NCBI GenBank assembly: GCA_016283075.1
Contig: JAEEMF010000032.1
Span: 1 to 10,380 of the forward strand
Source of the DNA: Bacilli bacterium
Lineage (GTDB): Bacteria; Bacillota_I; Bacilli_A; RF39; UBA660
Reading direction: 5' to 3'
Length of the DNA stretch: 10,380 bases
In this document: positions 1-6,568 of the stretch, piece by piece
Layout: each line of letters begins with the position of its first letter
Position numbering within the stretch: position 1 is the first letter of the stretch
Notes under the pieces: model-generated
What the model saw: only the letters and a program-made list of their open reading frames with translations
Told to the model about the DNA's origin: nothing
Databases searched by the model: none
Program-made: the position numbers and the translations under genes

Positions 1-71
1 GCTAAATTTATACTAGATGTTGTTTTACCAACACCACCTTTTTGGTTTACTAAAGCAATTATTTTTCCCAT
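1..71 (-). CDS. parA: ParA/Soj chromosome-partitioning ATPase, N-terminal fragment (cut by window edge)
   Basis: Only the first 23 codons plus two bases are present; the gene continues past the left edge. They begin MGKIIALVNQ and continue into KGGVGKTT, the deviant Walker A motif with the signature lysine (residues 11-18), followed by SSINLA. This opening is typical of ParA/Soj, which binds DNA as an ATP dimer and works with ParB at parS sites to segregate chromosomes. MinD and other deviant-Walker ATPases share the loop, but the VNQKGGVGKTT context favours ParA. The ATG is preceded by a GGTGAT Shine-Dalgarno-like stretch. Its position near the tatD, rsmA and ftsH genes suits an origin-proximal locus. 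parB is not visible. Confidence 0.85.
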   Translation of the reverse strand, partial: MGKIIALVNQKGGVGKTTSSINL

Positions 72-107
72 AATATCACCATTTTCTAATCATTATATAC
101 ATAATAT

Positions 108-116
108 ATTCTACCA
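108..116 (-). promoter_or_regulatory. Candidate parA promoter (extended -10)
   Basis: Read on the minus strand, TGGTAGAAT resembles an extended -10 (TGnTATAAT). No convincing -35 lies 16-18 bases upstream, which extended -10 promoters tolerate. Transcription would start near position 101, giving a leader of about 30 bases before the parA ATG. The fit is plausible but the flanks are so A+T-rich that chance matches are common. Confidence 0.4.
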
Positions 117-148
117 TACTTTTATATAAAATACTATAAGATAAGAAG

Positions 149-172
149 AAAAAAAAGACTATTTGTCTTTTT
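149..172 (-). terminator. Weak intrinsic terminator at the end of ftsH
   Basis: On the minus strand AAAAAGAC pairs with GTCTTTTT around the five-base loop AAATA, and the 3' arm runs into a longer T tract. The ftsH TAG stop codon straddles the loop and 3' arm. The stem is eight pairs but only two are G-C, so it may be leaky. It would end the rsmA-ung-tilS-ftsH transcript before parA. Confidence 0.45.
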
Positions 173-2153
173 CATTTAAAGAATCGATTAACTCTTCTTT
201 ATTCATTTTTGAATAGCCTTTTATATTTTTTTCTTTTGCTAAATCTTTAAGTTCATCAACAGTTAAATCTTCTAAACTAGCTTCTTTAAAATCACTAGCG
301 TCGATTTCACCATCTTCATCTGGTAAACATCCATTTTTTACTAAGTAATCAATTTGTTCTTTAGTAATTGTTTCATGTTCTAATAAAGTATTAGCAATTA
401 AATTTAATAAATCATGGTTATCAGTAAGTATCTTAGTAGTTTTCTTATAACATTCATCAATTATCTTACGCATTTCTTGGTCAATTTCAAATGCTACTTG
501 TCCAGAGAAATTACGAGATTTATTATAATCTCTTCCTAAGAATACACTACCTTGTTGTTGTTCAAATTGAACTGGTCCTAAATCACTCATACCATATTCA
601 GTAACCATAGCTCTAGCAATCTTAGTTGCTTTTTCAAAATCGTTATGAGCTCCAGTAGTTATTTCATGGAATGTAAGTTCTTCAGCAACTCTACCTCCAA
701 GTAAACCACATATTGTTTCAAGAAGTTCTGTCTTAGTTGATAAATATGTTTCTTCTCTTGGAAGCATTAAGTTATATCCTCCTGCTTCACCACGAGGTAT
801 AATTGTAATTTTTTGAACTTCATTTGCTCCTTCAAGCTTAATACCTACAACAGCATGTCCAGCTTCATGGAAAGCAACGGTTCTCTTTTCTTTTTCAGTA
901 TATTTATGTGAAACTTTAGCAGGCCCCATTAAAACTCTATCATGAGCTTCATCAATTTCAGCCATTGTAATAGCTTTTTTATTTCTTCTAACAGTTAGAA
1001 GTGCTGCTTCATTTAGCATGTTTTCAAGATCTGCTCCTGAAAGACCAACAGTTCTCTTAGCAATATTATGGAAGTTAACTCCTGCACTAAACTTTTTATT
1101 TTTAGCGTGAACTTTAAGAATTTCTTCACGACCTTTTAAGTCTGGTAAGTTAACTGTTATTTGTCTATCAAAACGTCCTGGTCTTAAAAGTGCTGGATCA
1201 AGTACATCTGGTCTATTTGTCGCAGCCATAACGATAATACCTTCATTAGCACCAAAACCATCCATTTCAGTAAGTAATTGGTTAAGTGTTTGTTCACGTT
1301 CATCGTGTCCTCCACCTAAGCCAGTACCTCTTTGACGACCAACTGCATCAATTTCATCTATAAAGATTAAACATGGAGCAGTTTGTTTTGCTTGTTTAAA
1401 CATATCACGTACACGTGATGCACCTACACCTACAAATAGTTCTACAAATTCAGAACCACTTATGTAGTAGAAAGGTACATTTGCTTCACCAGCAACAGAT
1501 CTAGCAAGTAATGTTTTACCTGTTCCTGGAGGACCAAATAATAAAATACCTTTAGGAATTCTTGCACCCATATCAGTAAATTTCTTTGGATTTTTTAAGA
1601 AATCAATAAGTTCTTTAACTTCTTCTTTTTCTTCATCAAGTCCTGCAACTTGATCAAATTTAACTTTGTGATTAGAATCACTTAGTTTAGCTCTACTTCT
1701 ACCAAAGTCCATAGACTTATTAGCACTACCCATTTGTTTAGTTAGGAAATACCAACCTACTCCAAGTATTAATATTATAGGTAAAAACTGAACTATAAAT
1801 GTTAGTATTAAACTATTACCTGGATCACTATGAGTATCTAATTTAAATCCATTCTTCTTTTGAGCACTATATATTACAGATAATGACTCAGAAGATAGAG
1901 GTACTTTTAAATAGAAACTTTCGTTTTCTTTATAATTAACAAGTTTACCATTAATTTCATAAATACCATCTCCGCTAGATGGAGTAATAACAACTTCTTT
2001 AATAGCTCCATTATTAACTTCACTAATAAATTCATCGTATGTCATTTTATGTATTTCTTGGTTTAACGATGCCCATACAAAATAGAACACAACCATAAAA
2101 ACAAGAAGTACTGTATATGGTAAAACTACTTTCTTTGTTGTTTTTTTATTCAT
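159..2153 (-). CDS. ftsH: ATP-dependent zinc metalloprotease FtsH with a Rho_N-like C-terminal tail
   Basis: Membrane-anchored AAA+ protease that extracts and degrades membrane proteins and some soluble regulators. The 664 residues show TM segment 1 (about 10-30), an extracytoplasmic domain (about 31-113), TM segment 2 (about 114-137), and an AAA module with Walker A GPPGTGKT (207-214), the FVGVGA pore loop (240-245), Walker B LIFIDE (262-267) and second region of homology with the arginine finger region RPGRFDR (324-330). The M41 peptidase has zinc site HEAGH (429-433) and probable third ligand Asp505 in GAHNDFEKAT. After the usual family end, residues 629-660 form a Rho_N-like motif (LTVDELKDLAKEK, then GYSKM.KEEL), which is not standard for FtsH. 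AAGGAGGA lies seven bases before the ATG. The gene follows tilS by 13 bases, as the last gene of the operon; in B. subtilis hprT lies between them. Confidence 0.97.
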   Translation of the reverse strand: MNKKTTKKVVLPYTVLLVFMVVFYFVWASLNQEIHKMTYDEFISEVNNGAIKEVVITPSSGDGIYEINGKLVNYKENESFYLKVPLSSESLSVIYSAQKKNGFKLDTHSDPGNSLILTFIVQFLPIILILGVGWYFLTKQMGSANKSMDFGRSRAKLSDSNHKVKFDQVAGLDEEKEEVKELIDFLKNPKKFTDMGARIPKGILLFGPPGTGKTLLARSVAGEANVPFYYISGSEFVELFVGVGASRVRDMFKQAKQTAPCLIFIDEIDAVGRQRGTGLGGGHDEREQTLNQLLTEMDGFGANEGIIVMAATNRPDVLDPALLRPGRFDRQITVNLPDLKGREEILKVHAKNKKFSAGVNFHNIAKRTVGLSGADLENMLNEAALLTVRRNKKAITMAEIDEAHDRVLMGPAKVSHKYTEKEKRTVAFHEAGHAVVGIKLEGANEVQKITIIPRGEAGGYNLMLPREETYLSTKTELLETICGLLGGRVAEELTFHEITTGAHNDFEKATKIARAMVTEYGMSDLGPVQFEQQQGSVFLGRDYNKSRNFSGQVAFEIDQEMRKIIDECYKKTTKILTDNHDLLNLIANTLLEHETITKEQIDYLVKNGCLPDEDGEIDASDFKEASLEDLTVDELKDLAKEKNIKGYSKMNKEELIDSLNEKDK

Positions 2154-2166
2154 TTAATCTTCCTCC

Positions 2167-3495
2167 TTAGTAATACCTTAGTATTATATCATATTTTTCA
2201 TCTTTTGTTTTATCGAATTTGCTTTTCTTAAGACCTGGTAGCCAAACAATTTTCTCATCAGAATCTACAACTACTGGCCACATATCTCTTTCATCAATAG
2301 ATATTTTATTATCAATAAAAATATCATTAATTTTCTTACTACCAAGCATTCCTTTAACACTCATCTTATCTCCGTCTTTTCTACTTCTTACATGAAGCGG
2401 AAATTTAACATCATCCTTTGATAAACGACAAATATAGTTATCAGTTTGCTTAGATTGTTTAACTACTTCTATATTTTTACCATTTGGTAAATTTACAAAC
2501 TCTATTATTTCAATTTCATATTCATCATGTTTTTGATCAAGTGGAGCAATTACTAAAGTATTATATGCTTTAATAGCTTGAACATTATTTGGTAAATGAA
2601 TCTTAATATTAGGTTTATTTGAACAAATAGCATCATATACTATTTCAGCATGTCTATCAGTAATAAGCATTAAATCATCTTGATAAATATATTCTAATAT
2701 ATTGTATATAATCTTCATTTGAATAATTTTCTCTTCTTTTAAGAACTTTTCAATATTAAGTACATTATTAACATAGATAGTCTTTATCTTTTTAGATACT
2801 TCTTTATCTATATAAGAATTATATTCTAGTAAAGTTTTACTAAATTTATAAAACTTATTATGTACTTTAGGATCTTCTTTCTTAAATTCAGGTAAAATAT
2901 ATTTTCTAAATCTATTACGAGTATATACATCTTTTAAATTAGAACTATCTACTGCATAAGGAATCTTATTCTTTTTAGCGTAGTCTTCTATTTCTTTCTT
3001 AGTCATATGTATTAATGGTCTTACTATTTTATAAGAACCTTTATCTACAACTTTTGAAAATCCACTATATCCTCTAAGAGTTGATCCTCTTACTATACGC
3101 ATAAGAATAGTTTCCATTAAGTCATCACCATGATGAGCTGTAAATAAGTATTTAGCATTATACTGTTTTACTAACTTAGAAAAATAATTATATCTTTTAG
3201 TATGAGCTTCACTATGAAAATTATCATCTCCATAGTCTTCAATAGTCATTGTTTCAAATACTATTCCATGATTACGACAGTATTTTCCTACAAATTGCTG
3301 TTCTTCAGATTGACCAGGTCTTCCAGTATTATGATTTACATGTGCACACACTACTTCAATATCTAAAGCGTTTTTAACTTTAATAAGTAAGTTTAAAAGA
3401 ACCATAGAATCAGGACCACCTGATACTGCAACTACTACTGAATCTCCATACTTAATTTTTAAATCATTCATCAAATAATTATATGCTTCATCCAT
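2167..3495 (-). CDS. tilS: tRNA(Ile)-lysidine synthase TilS
   Basis: Cytoplasmic N-type ATP-pyrophosphatase that converts C34 of the CAU-anticodon tRNA-Ile to lysidine, so that it reads AUA and is charged with isoleucine rather than methionine. At 442 residues it has normal length. Visible are the PP-loop SGGPDS (25-30), AHVNH (51-55), TAHHGDD (119-125) followed by the conserved ...R..RG region (133-137), RPL (159-161) and DSSN...RNRFR (183-197), then a TilS_C-like domain near the end (RSRKDGDKM, GSKKINDIFID, then a tryptophan-containing LPG segment). Only one base separates its ATG from the ung stop; an AAAGGA lies inside ung 13 bases upstream, rather far for strong initiation, so translational coupling is likely. 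The neighbour pair tilS-ftsH is conserved in Bacilli. Confidence 0.96.
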   Translation of the reverse strand: MDEAYNYLMNDLKIKYGDSVVVAVSGGPDSMVLLNLLIKVKNALDIEVVCAHVNHNTGRPGQSEEQQFVGKYCRNHGIVFETMTIEDYGDDNFHSEAHTKRYNYFSKLVKQYNAKYLFTAHHGDDLMETILMRIVRGSTLRGYSGFSKVVDKGSYKIVRPLIHMTKKEIEDYAKKNKIPYAVDSSNLKDVYTRNRFRKYILPEFKKEDPKVHNKFYKFSKTLLEYNSYIDKEVSKKIKTIYVNNVLNIEKFLKEEKIIQMKIIYNILEYIYQDDLMLITDRHAEIVYDAICSNKPNIKIHLPNNVQAIKAYNTLVIAPLDQKHDEYEIEIIEFVNLPNGKNIEVVKQSKQTDNYICRLSKDDVKFPLHVRSRKDGDKMSVKGMLGSKKINDIFIDNKISIDERDMWPVVVDSDEKIVWLPGLKKSKFDKTKDEKYDIILRYY

Positions 3496-3496
3496 A

Positions 3497-4147
3497 CTAC
3501 CAATCTATTCCTTTCATATTATTCTTTTCTAAAAATTCATTTGTTTTTGAAAATGGTTTACTTCCAAAGAAACCTCTACTTGCAGATAGTGGTGATGGAT
3601 GTGCACTTTCTATAACAAAATGTTTAGGATTTGTAATTAAACTCTTTTTACTTCTAGCATAATTACCCCATAGTATAAATACCAAAGGTCTTTCATAATC
3701 ATTTAAAAGTCTAATTACATTATCTGTAAATACTTCCCATCCCTTATCTTTATGATATAAAGGTGTATCTTTTTTTACTGTAAGTATAGCATTTAGAAGA
3801 AGTACTCCTTCTTTAGCCCACTTAGTCAAATCATTTTCTTCTCTAATAATACCCAAATCACTTTCTAATTCTTTAAAGATATTACGTAAAGATGGAGGTC
3901 TTTTTATATCATTAGGAACTGAAAAAGATAGTCCCATAGCCTCTCCTTCTCCGTGATATGGATCTTGTCCTAGTATTACTACTTTAACATTATTATAATC
4001 AGTAAAATTAAATGCATTAAATAGATTTTCTTTACTAGGATATATTGTTTCATTTAGATATTCATTATCTATATAATTAATTAATTTTTTAAAATAATCT
4101 TTTTGATATTCAGAATCTAATACACCATCCCAGGAATTATTCATCAT
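3497..4147 (-). CDS. ung: Uracil-DNA glycosylase, family 1
   Basis: Excises uracil from DNA to start base excision repair. The 216-residue protein carries every family 1 hallmark: water-activating motif GQDPYHG (60-66) with catalytic Asp62, the GLSFSVP pocket segment (72-78), LLLNAILTV (116-124) with Asn119 for uracil recognition, ILWG (158-161), and the minor-groove intercalation loop HPSPLSA (183-189) with His183. The frame opens ATGATG and overlaps the end of rsmA by 11 bases. No Shine-Dalgarno sequence is visible upstream, so initiation probably depends on ribosomes terminating at the rsmA TAA. Either Met could be the start. Its place between rsmA and tilS is not the B. subtilis arrangement, although the operon logic (RNA and DNA maintenance) is unremarkable. 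Confidence 0.97.
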   Translation of the reverse strand: MMNNSWDGVLDSEYQKDYFKKLINYIDNEYLNETIYPSKENLFNAFNFTDYNNVKVVILGQDPYHGEGEAMGLSFSVPNDIKRPPSLRNIFKELESDLGIIREENDLTKWAKEGVLLLNAILTVKKDTPLYHKDKGWEVFTDNVIRLLNDYERPLVFILWGNYARSKKSLITNPKHFVIESAHPSPLSASRGFFGSKPFSKTNEFLEKNNMKGIDW

Positions 4148-4970
4148 AATTATTAGCTATATCGGCAAACACTTCTATTTTAAGCATTTCAGCTCTTACC
4201 GATAAATCATATCCATGTTTCTTTAAAATAGATTCTATTTTATCTAAGTTATATCCTTTTAGATTATTTCTAAGAGTTTTTCTTTTTTGAACAAAGCTAT
4301 CTTTAACTAATTTAAAGAAGAACTCTTCATTTTTTAAAGTAATAAGATTATCTTTACGAGCAAGTTCTATTACAATACTATCAACATTAGGACTAGGTAA
4401 AAATACATTTCTACTTACATCCATAAGTTTTCTTATATCAAAATAATATTGTAAGTAAATAGATAAAGAATTATAGTCTTTAGATCCAGGTTCAGCTTTA
4501 AAACGAGTTCCTACTTCTTTTTGAACCATAATTACTATTTTATCTACATTAAGTTTATCTTCAATTACTTTAGTTATTATAGGAGTAGTTATGTAATATG
4601 GTAAGTTTGCTACTACATAAACTTTCTTATATGAATAAGAACTAATATCACTTGCTACATCAGCTTTTAAGAAATCTTTAAATATAATATCTACATTATC
4701 AAATTCTTTTAAAGTAGTATCAAGCACACTCTTTAAAGTTTCATCTATTTCATAACAAAGAACATGCCCTGCTCTAGAACATAAACCATATGTTAAAGAC
4801 CCAGCTCCTGGACCTATCTCAATAACTAGAGTATCTTTATCAATTAAAGATTTATCTAGTATATTAGTAATAATATTTTCATCTATTATAAAGTTTTGAC
4901 CAAACTTTTTTTTGAATCCAAAATTATTATTATTAAGTAGTTCTTGCATCTTTTTAGGTGAATAATTCAT
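4137..4970 (-). CDS. rsmA: 16S rRNA (adenine1518-N6/adenine1519-N6)-dimethyltransferase RsmA/KsgA
   Basis: SAM-dependent enzyme that dimethylates the two adjacent adenines in the 3' terminal helix of 16S rRNA during late 30S assembly. With the start used here it has 277 residues. Visible are the N-terminal KKFGQNF (21-27), SAM-binding motif I EIGPGAGSLT (51-60), the acidic YEID (73-76) that follows it, catalytic NLPYYITTP (122-130), and FLPSPNVDS (190-198), followed by a QKRKTLRNNL helix. The frame stays open for 16 more codons upstream, to an ATG at 5018, but that extension would translate through the promoter, whereas AAAGGAG lies eight bases before the chosen ATG. It is the first gene of the rsmA-ung-tilS-ftsH operon. 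The rnmV gene that commonly precedes ksgA in Bacilli is absent here. Confidence 0.97.
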   Translation of the reverse strand: MNYSPKKMQELLNNNNFGFKKKFGQNFIIDENIITNILDKSLIDKDTLVIEIGPGAGSLTYGLCSRAGHVLCYEIDETLKSVLDTTLKEFDNVDIIFKDFLKADVASDISSYSYKKVYVVANLPYYITTPIITKVIEDKLNVDKIVIMVQKEVGTRFKAEPGSKDYNSLSIYLQYYFDIRKLMDVSRNVFLPSPNVDSIVIELARKDNLITLKNEEFFFKLVKDSFVQKRKTLRNNLKGYNLDKIESILKKHGYDLSVRAEMLKIEVFADIANNYDE

Positions 4971-4978
4971 ACACATCA

Positions 4979-4985
4979 CTCCTTT
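4979..4985 (-). promoter_or_regulatory. Ribosome binding site that sets the rsmA start
   Basis: Minus-strand AAAGGAG is eight bases upstream of the ATG at 4970. It selects this ATG over the in-frame ATG two codons earlier (only two bases away) and over the distal ATG at 5018. The predicted transcript start falls at or next to this site, so the leader would be only about 14 bases. Confidence 0.8.
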
Positions 4986-4989
4986 TATA

Positions 4990-5018
4990 ATTATACAAAA
5001 AATATATGATATAAGCAA
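4990..5018 (-). promoter_or_regulatory. Promoter of the rsmA-ung-tilS-ftsH operon
   Basis: On the minus strand a TTGCTT -35 and a perfect TATAAT -10 are separated by 17 bases. It lies immediately downstream of the terminator of the 3D-domain gene; the -35 overlaps the last bases of that terminator's T-rich run. The predicted start is close to position 4983. Confidence 0.7.
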
Positions 5019-5041
5019 TAAAAAAGGGCTATTACCAGCCC
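5019..5041 (-). terminator. Intrinsic terminator of the 3D-domain gene
   Basis: On the minus strand GGGCT pairs with AGCCC around a six-base loop, followed directly by TTTTTT. It is the most G+C-rich hairpin of the intergenic regions here. The 5' arm and loop contain the final codons (Gly-Trp) and the TAA stop of the 3D-domain gene. Confidence 0.8.
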
Positions 5042-5730
5042 CATCTTTGTACAGAAAATTTTGTTTGATAACTAGTTGGAAAACGGTTTAATCCTCTTTC
5101 AGTAGAATAAGCCAAATCCATATGAATAAGTCCTCCTTCATAAGACTTTCTCATAGCATAACCAGTATCTATTACTACTGCAGTAAACTCGTCCATATCT
5201 GGATTCTTTATCTTAACTATAGTTCCGCAAGGAAACTCTCTATGATCTGCAGCAACTATACGAACTTGTCCGTACTCTTTATCATTATAATAAATTCCTT
5301 CTTTAATTAAGTTATGGAAGTGTCCTCTTTCATTAGGACATGCAACTACTCCTATACCATCACATGTATCACAGTCTGGACCATATGCAGTTAGTAGTCC
5401 AGTATAATTACCTTCTTTACCAGTACCTATAACATGTACTTCATTTTTCTTTTCTTGGATTGTTTTAAAAACTTTACCATTAGCATCTAAATAATAAATG
5501 CCATCTTGACCTTTGGTAACTTTTTCAATACCTTTAGGTATTTTAGGATTTTCTTCTACTACAACGTCATACTTATATACAGTATCTATTACACTAGAAC
5601 TCATATTTTCATCTAGATTATAGATACCCACTATAGTAGATGAAATACTAAATGAGTGTAAAAATGAAGATGCTGAAACTACAGTTAAACCTAAAAAACG
5701 AATAAATACTTTAAATATAGTTATATCCAT
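5032..5730 (-). CDS. YabE-like membrane-anchored G5/3D-domain protein, probable peptidoglycan hydrolase
   Basis: A 232-residue protein with an N-terminal hydrophobic segment (about 5-35) acting as anchor or signal, a divergent G5-like segment (about 55-103: KGIEKVTKGQDG, then NGK, then VIGTG), and a C-terminal 3D domain (about 110-230). Three aspartates placed as in the 3D family are Asp162 (AADH), Asp188 (VIDTGYA) and Asp205 (HMDLAY). The 3D fold is a double-psi beta barrel related to MltA and Rpf-type lytic transglycosylases, which suggests wall cleavage. It lies between tatD and rsmA, as yabE does in B. subtilis, but is shorter and I see no DUF348 repeats. Four cysteines (120, 123, 131, 168) sit in the catalytic domain; Cys120 and Cys123 are in an inserted DCDTCDG loop. 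No lipobox is evident. GGAGGTG lies six bases before the ATG. Enzymatic activity is inferred. Confidence 0.85.
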   Translation of the reverse strand: MDITIFKVFIRFLGLTVVSASSFLHSFSISSTIVGIYNLDENMSSSVIDTVYKYDVVVEENPKIPKGIEKVTKGQDGIYYLDANGKVFKTIQEKKNEVHVIGTGKEGNYTGLLTAYGPDCDTCDGIGVVACPNERGHFHNLIKEGIYYNDKEYGQVRIVAADHREFPCGTIVKIKNPDMDEFTAVVIDTGYAMRKSYEGGLIHMDLAYSTERGLNRFPTSYQTKFSVQRWGW

Positions 5731-5754
5731 ATAGCACCTCCATAATCTAAGTAA

Positions 5755-5783
5755 ATTATAGCACTATTAAATATCTAAGTCAA
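5755..5783 (-). promoter_or_regulatory. Strong promoter of the 3D-domain gene, inside the tatD 3' end
   Basis: On the minus strand TTGACT is followed after exactly 17 bases by TATAAT, and the -10 is extended (TGCTATAAT). The -35 lies within the last tatD codons (Phe-Asp-Leu). The start should fall near 5748, giving a leader of about 18 bases. GCACT and AGTGC half-sites flank the spacer and -35, and the octamer ACTTAGAT occurs both next to the -35 and at the predicted start. Confidence 0.8.
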
Positions 5784-6522
5784 AGTGCTCAATAGCGTTT
5801 TTCGTAGTAATTTCAAGGACTTTTTCAGTACTTACATTTTTTATTTCAGCTATTTTTTTAGCAACATAAATTATATTATAAGGTTCATTGGGTTTACCTC
5901 TAAAAGGTTCTGGAGTTAAATAAGGACTATCAGTTTCAAGAAGCATATCTTCAAGGTTAATAGTATTAACTACTTCAACTAATTTTTTTGCATTCTTGAA
6001 AGTAAGAACACCACCGATTCCAAACTTCATATTGAACTTTTTAAATTTTGAAGCCCAACCTTTATCATATCCATAACAGTGAAGTGTTACCTTATTACTT
6101 TCTATATACTTATCTAAAATATCATATGTATCACATACGGCATCTCTACTATGAATTACTAAAGTTTTATTAAATTCTTTAGCAATCTTAATTTGTTCTA
6201 TAAAATACTTCTTTTGCAATTCTTTATCTGTATCATCATAATGATAATCAAGACCTATTTCACCTATTCCAACTATTTTAGGATTAGTAATATTATCTTT
6301 TATGAATTTAAGATTCTCTTCAATATCTTCTCCTATTTCAGTTGGATGAACTCCTATTGTTCCAAAAATATTATCATATTTATTAATAAGTTCTATTACT
6401 CTCTTATTAGTTTCTAGATTACAACCACTTGCAATCATATAGTTTCCTTCCATATGACTTATTATTTCTTCAACATTTTCATAATCAGAAACATCTAAAT
6501 GACAGTGTGTATCTATCATCAT
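5767..6522 (-). CDS. tatD: TatD-family metal-dependent hydrolase (YabD-type)
   Basis: TIM-barrel metalloenzyme of the amidohydrolase superfamily; characterised members act as 3'-5' exonucleases or deoxyribonucleases in DNA repair or decay, and the related YcfH/YabD group is less well defined. With the ATG used here it has 251 residues. Metal-binding and active-site residues are all present: HCH (His6, His8), GEIGLDYH with Glu88, VIHSRDA with His124, LHCY with His149 and LETDSPYL with Asp198. The frame also opens at a TTG six codons upstream, but AAGGTG lies five bases before the ATGATG pair, so that start is preferred; the second Met is equally possible. It follows metG and precedes the yabE-like gene, as in B. 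subtilis. No terminator follows, so transcription may read through. Confidence 0.93.
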   Translation of the reverse strand: MMIDTHCHLDVSDYENVEEIISHMEGNYMIASGCNLETNKRVIELINKYDNIFGTIGVHPTEIGEDIEENLKFIKDNITNPKIVGIGEIGLDYHYDDTDKELQKKYFIEQIKIAKEFNKTLVIHSRDAVCDTYDILDKYIESNKVTLHCYGYDKGWASKFKKFNMKFGIGGVLTFKNAKKLVEVVNTINLEDMLLETDSPYLTPEPFRGKPNEPYNIIYVAKKIAEIKNVSTEKVLEITTKNAIEHFDLDI

Positions 6523-6525
6523 ATA

Positions 6526-6534
6526 ATCACCTTC
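6526..6534 (-). promoter_or_regulatory. Ribosome binding site that sets the tatD start
   Basis: Minus-strand GAAGGTGAT sits just before ATGATG. It supports initiation at one of the two ATGs rather than at the upstream in-frame TTG, which lies before this site. Confidence 0.7.
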
Positions 6535-6538
6535 TAAC

Positions 6539-6568
6539 AAAAAAATTATACCATAAAGGTATAATTTT
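6539..6568 (-). terminator. Intrinsic terminator of metG
   Basis: An 11-pair perfect stem (AAAATTATACC with GGTATAATTTT on the minus strand) around the loop TTTAT, continuing into a seven-base T run. Only two pairs are G-C, but the stem is long. The metG TAA stop overlaps its 5' arm. The 3' arm also contains the candidate tatD -10. Confidence 0.7.
6545..6553 (-). promoter_or_regulatory. Candidate tatD promoter embedded in the metG terminator
   Basis: Minus-strand TGGTATAAT is an exact extended -10, formed by the loop and 3' arm of the metG terminator hairpin. The matching -35 position holds TGAATA, a poor match. Transcription would begin near 6538, about 16 bases before the tatD ATG. The palindrome could explain the match by chance. 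Confidence 0.5.

Noticed and set aside
4971..5018. N-terminal 16-residue extension of RsmA
   Set aside because: It would be translated from the promoter region upstream of the predicted transcript start, and a good ribosome binding site sits just before the internal ATG.
5122..5310. 62-codon plus-strand reading frame
   Set aside because: It lies wholly opposite the conserved 3D-domain gene, with a low-complexity Ile/Tyr/Ser/Asn composition and no ribosome binding site; it is a shadow of the real frame.
5761..5788. GCACT/AGTGC inverted repeat at the end of tatD as a terminator
   Set aside because: Only five pairs with an 18-base loop and no T run after it; it overlaps a strong promoter, so an operator or chance is more likely than a terminator.
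6193..6417. 74-codon plus-strand reading frame
   Set aside because: Antisense to the core of tatD, where all active-site residues are conserved; its Ile/Phe/Tyr-rich translation is typical of A+T-rich antisense frames.
6523..6540. TTG start six codons upstream for tatD
   Set aside because: The Shine-Dalgarno sequence lies inside this extension and is correctly spaced only for the ATGATG pair; TatD proteins usually begin close to the HxH motif.
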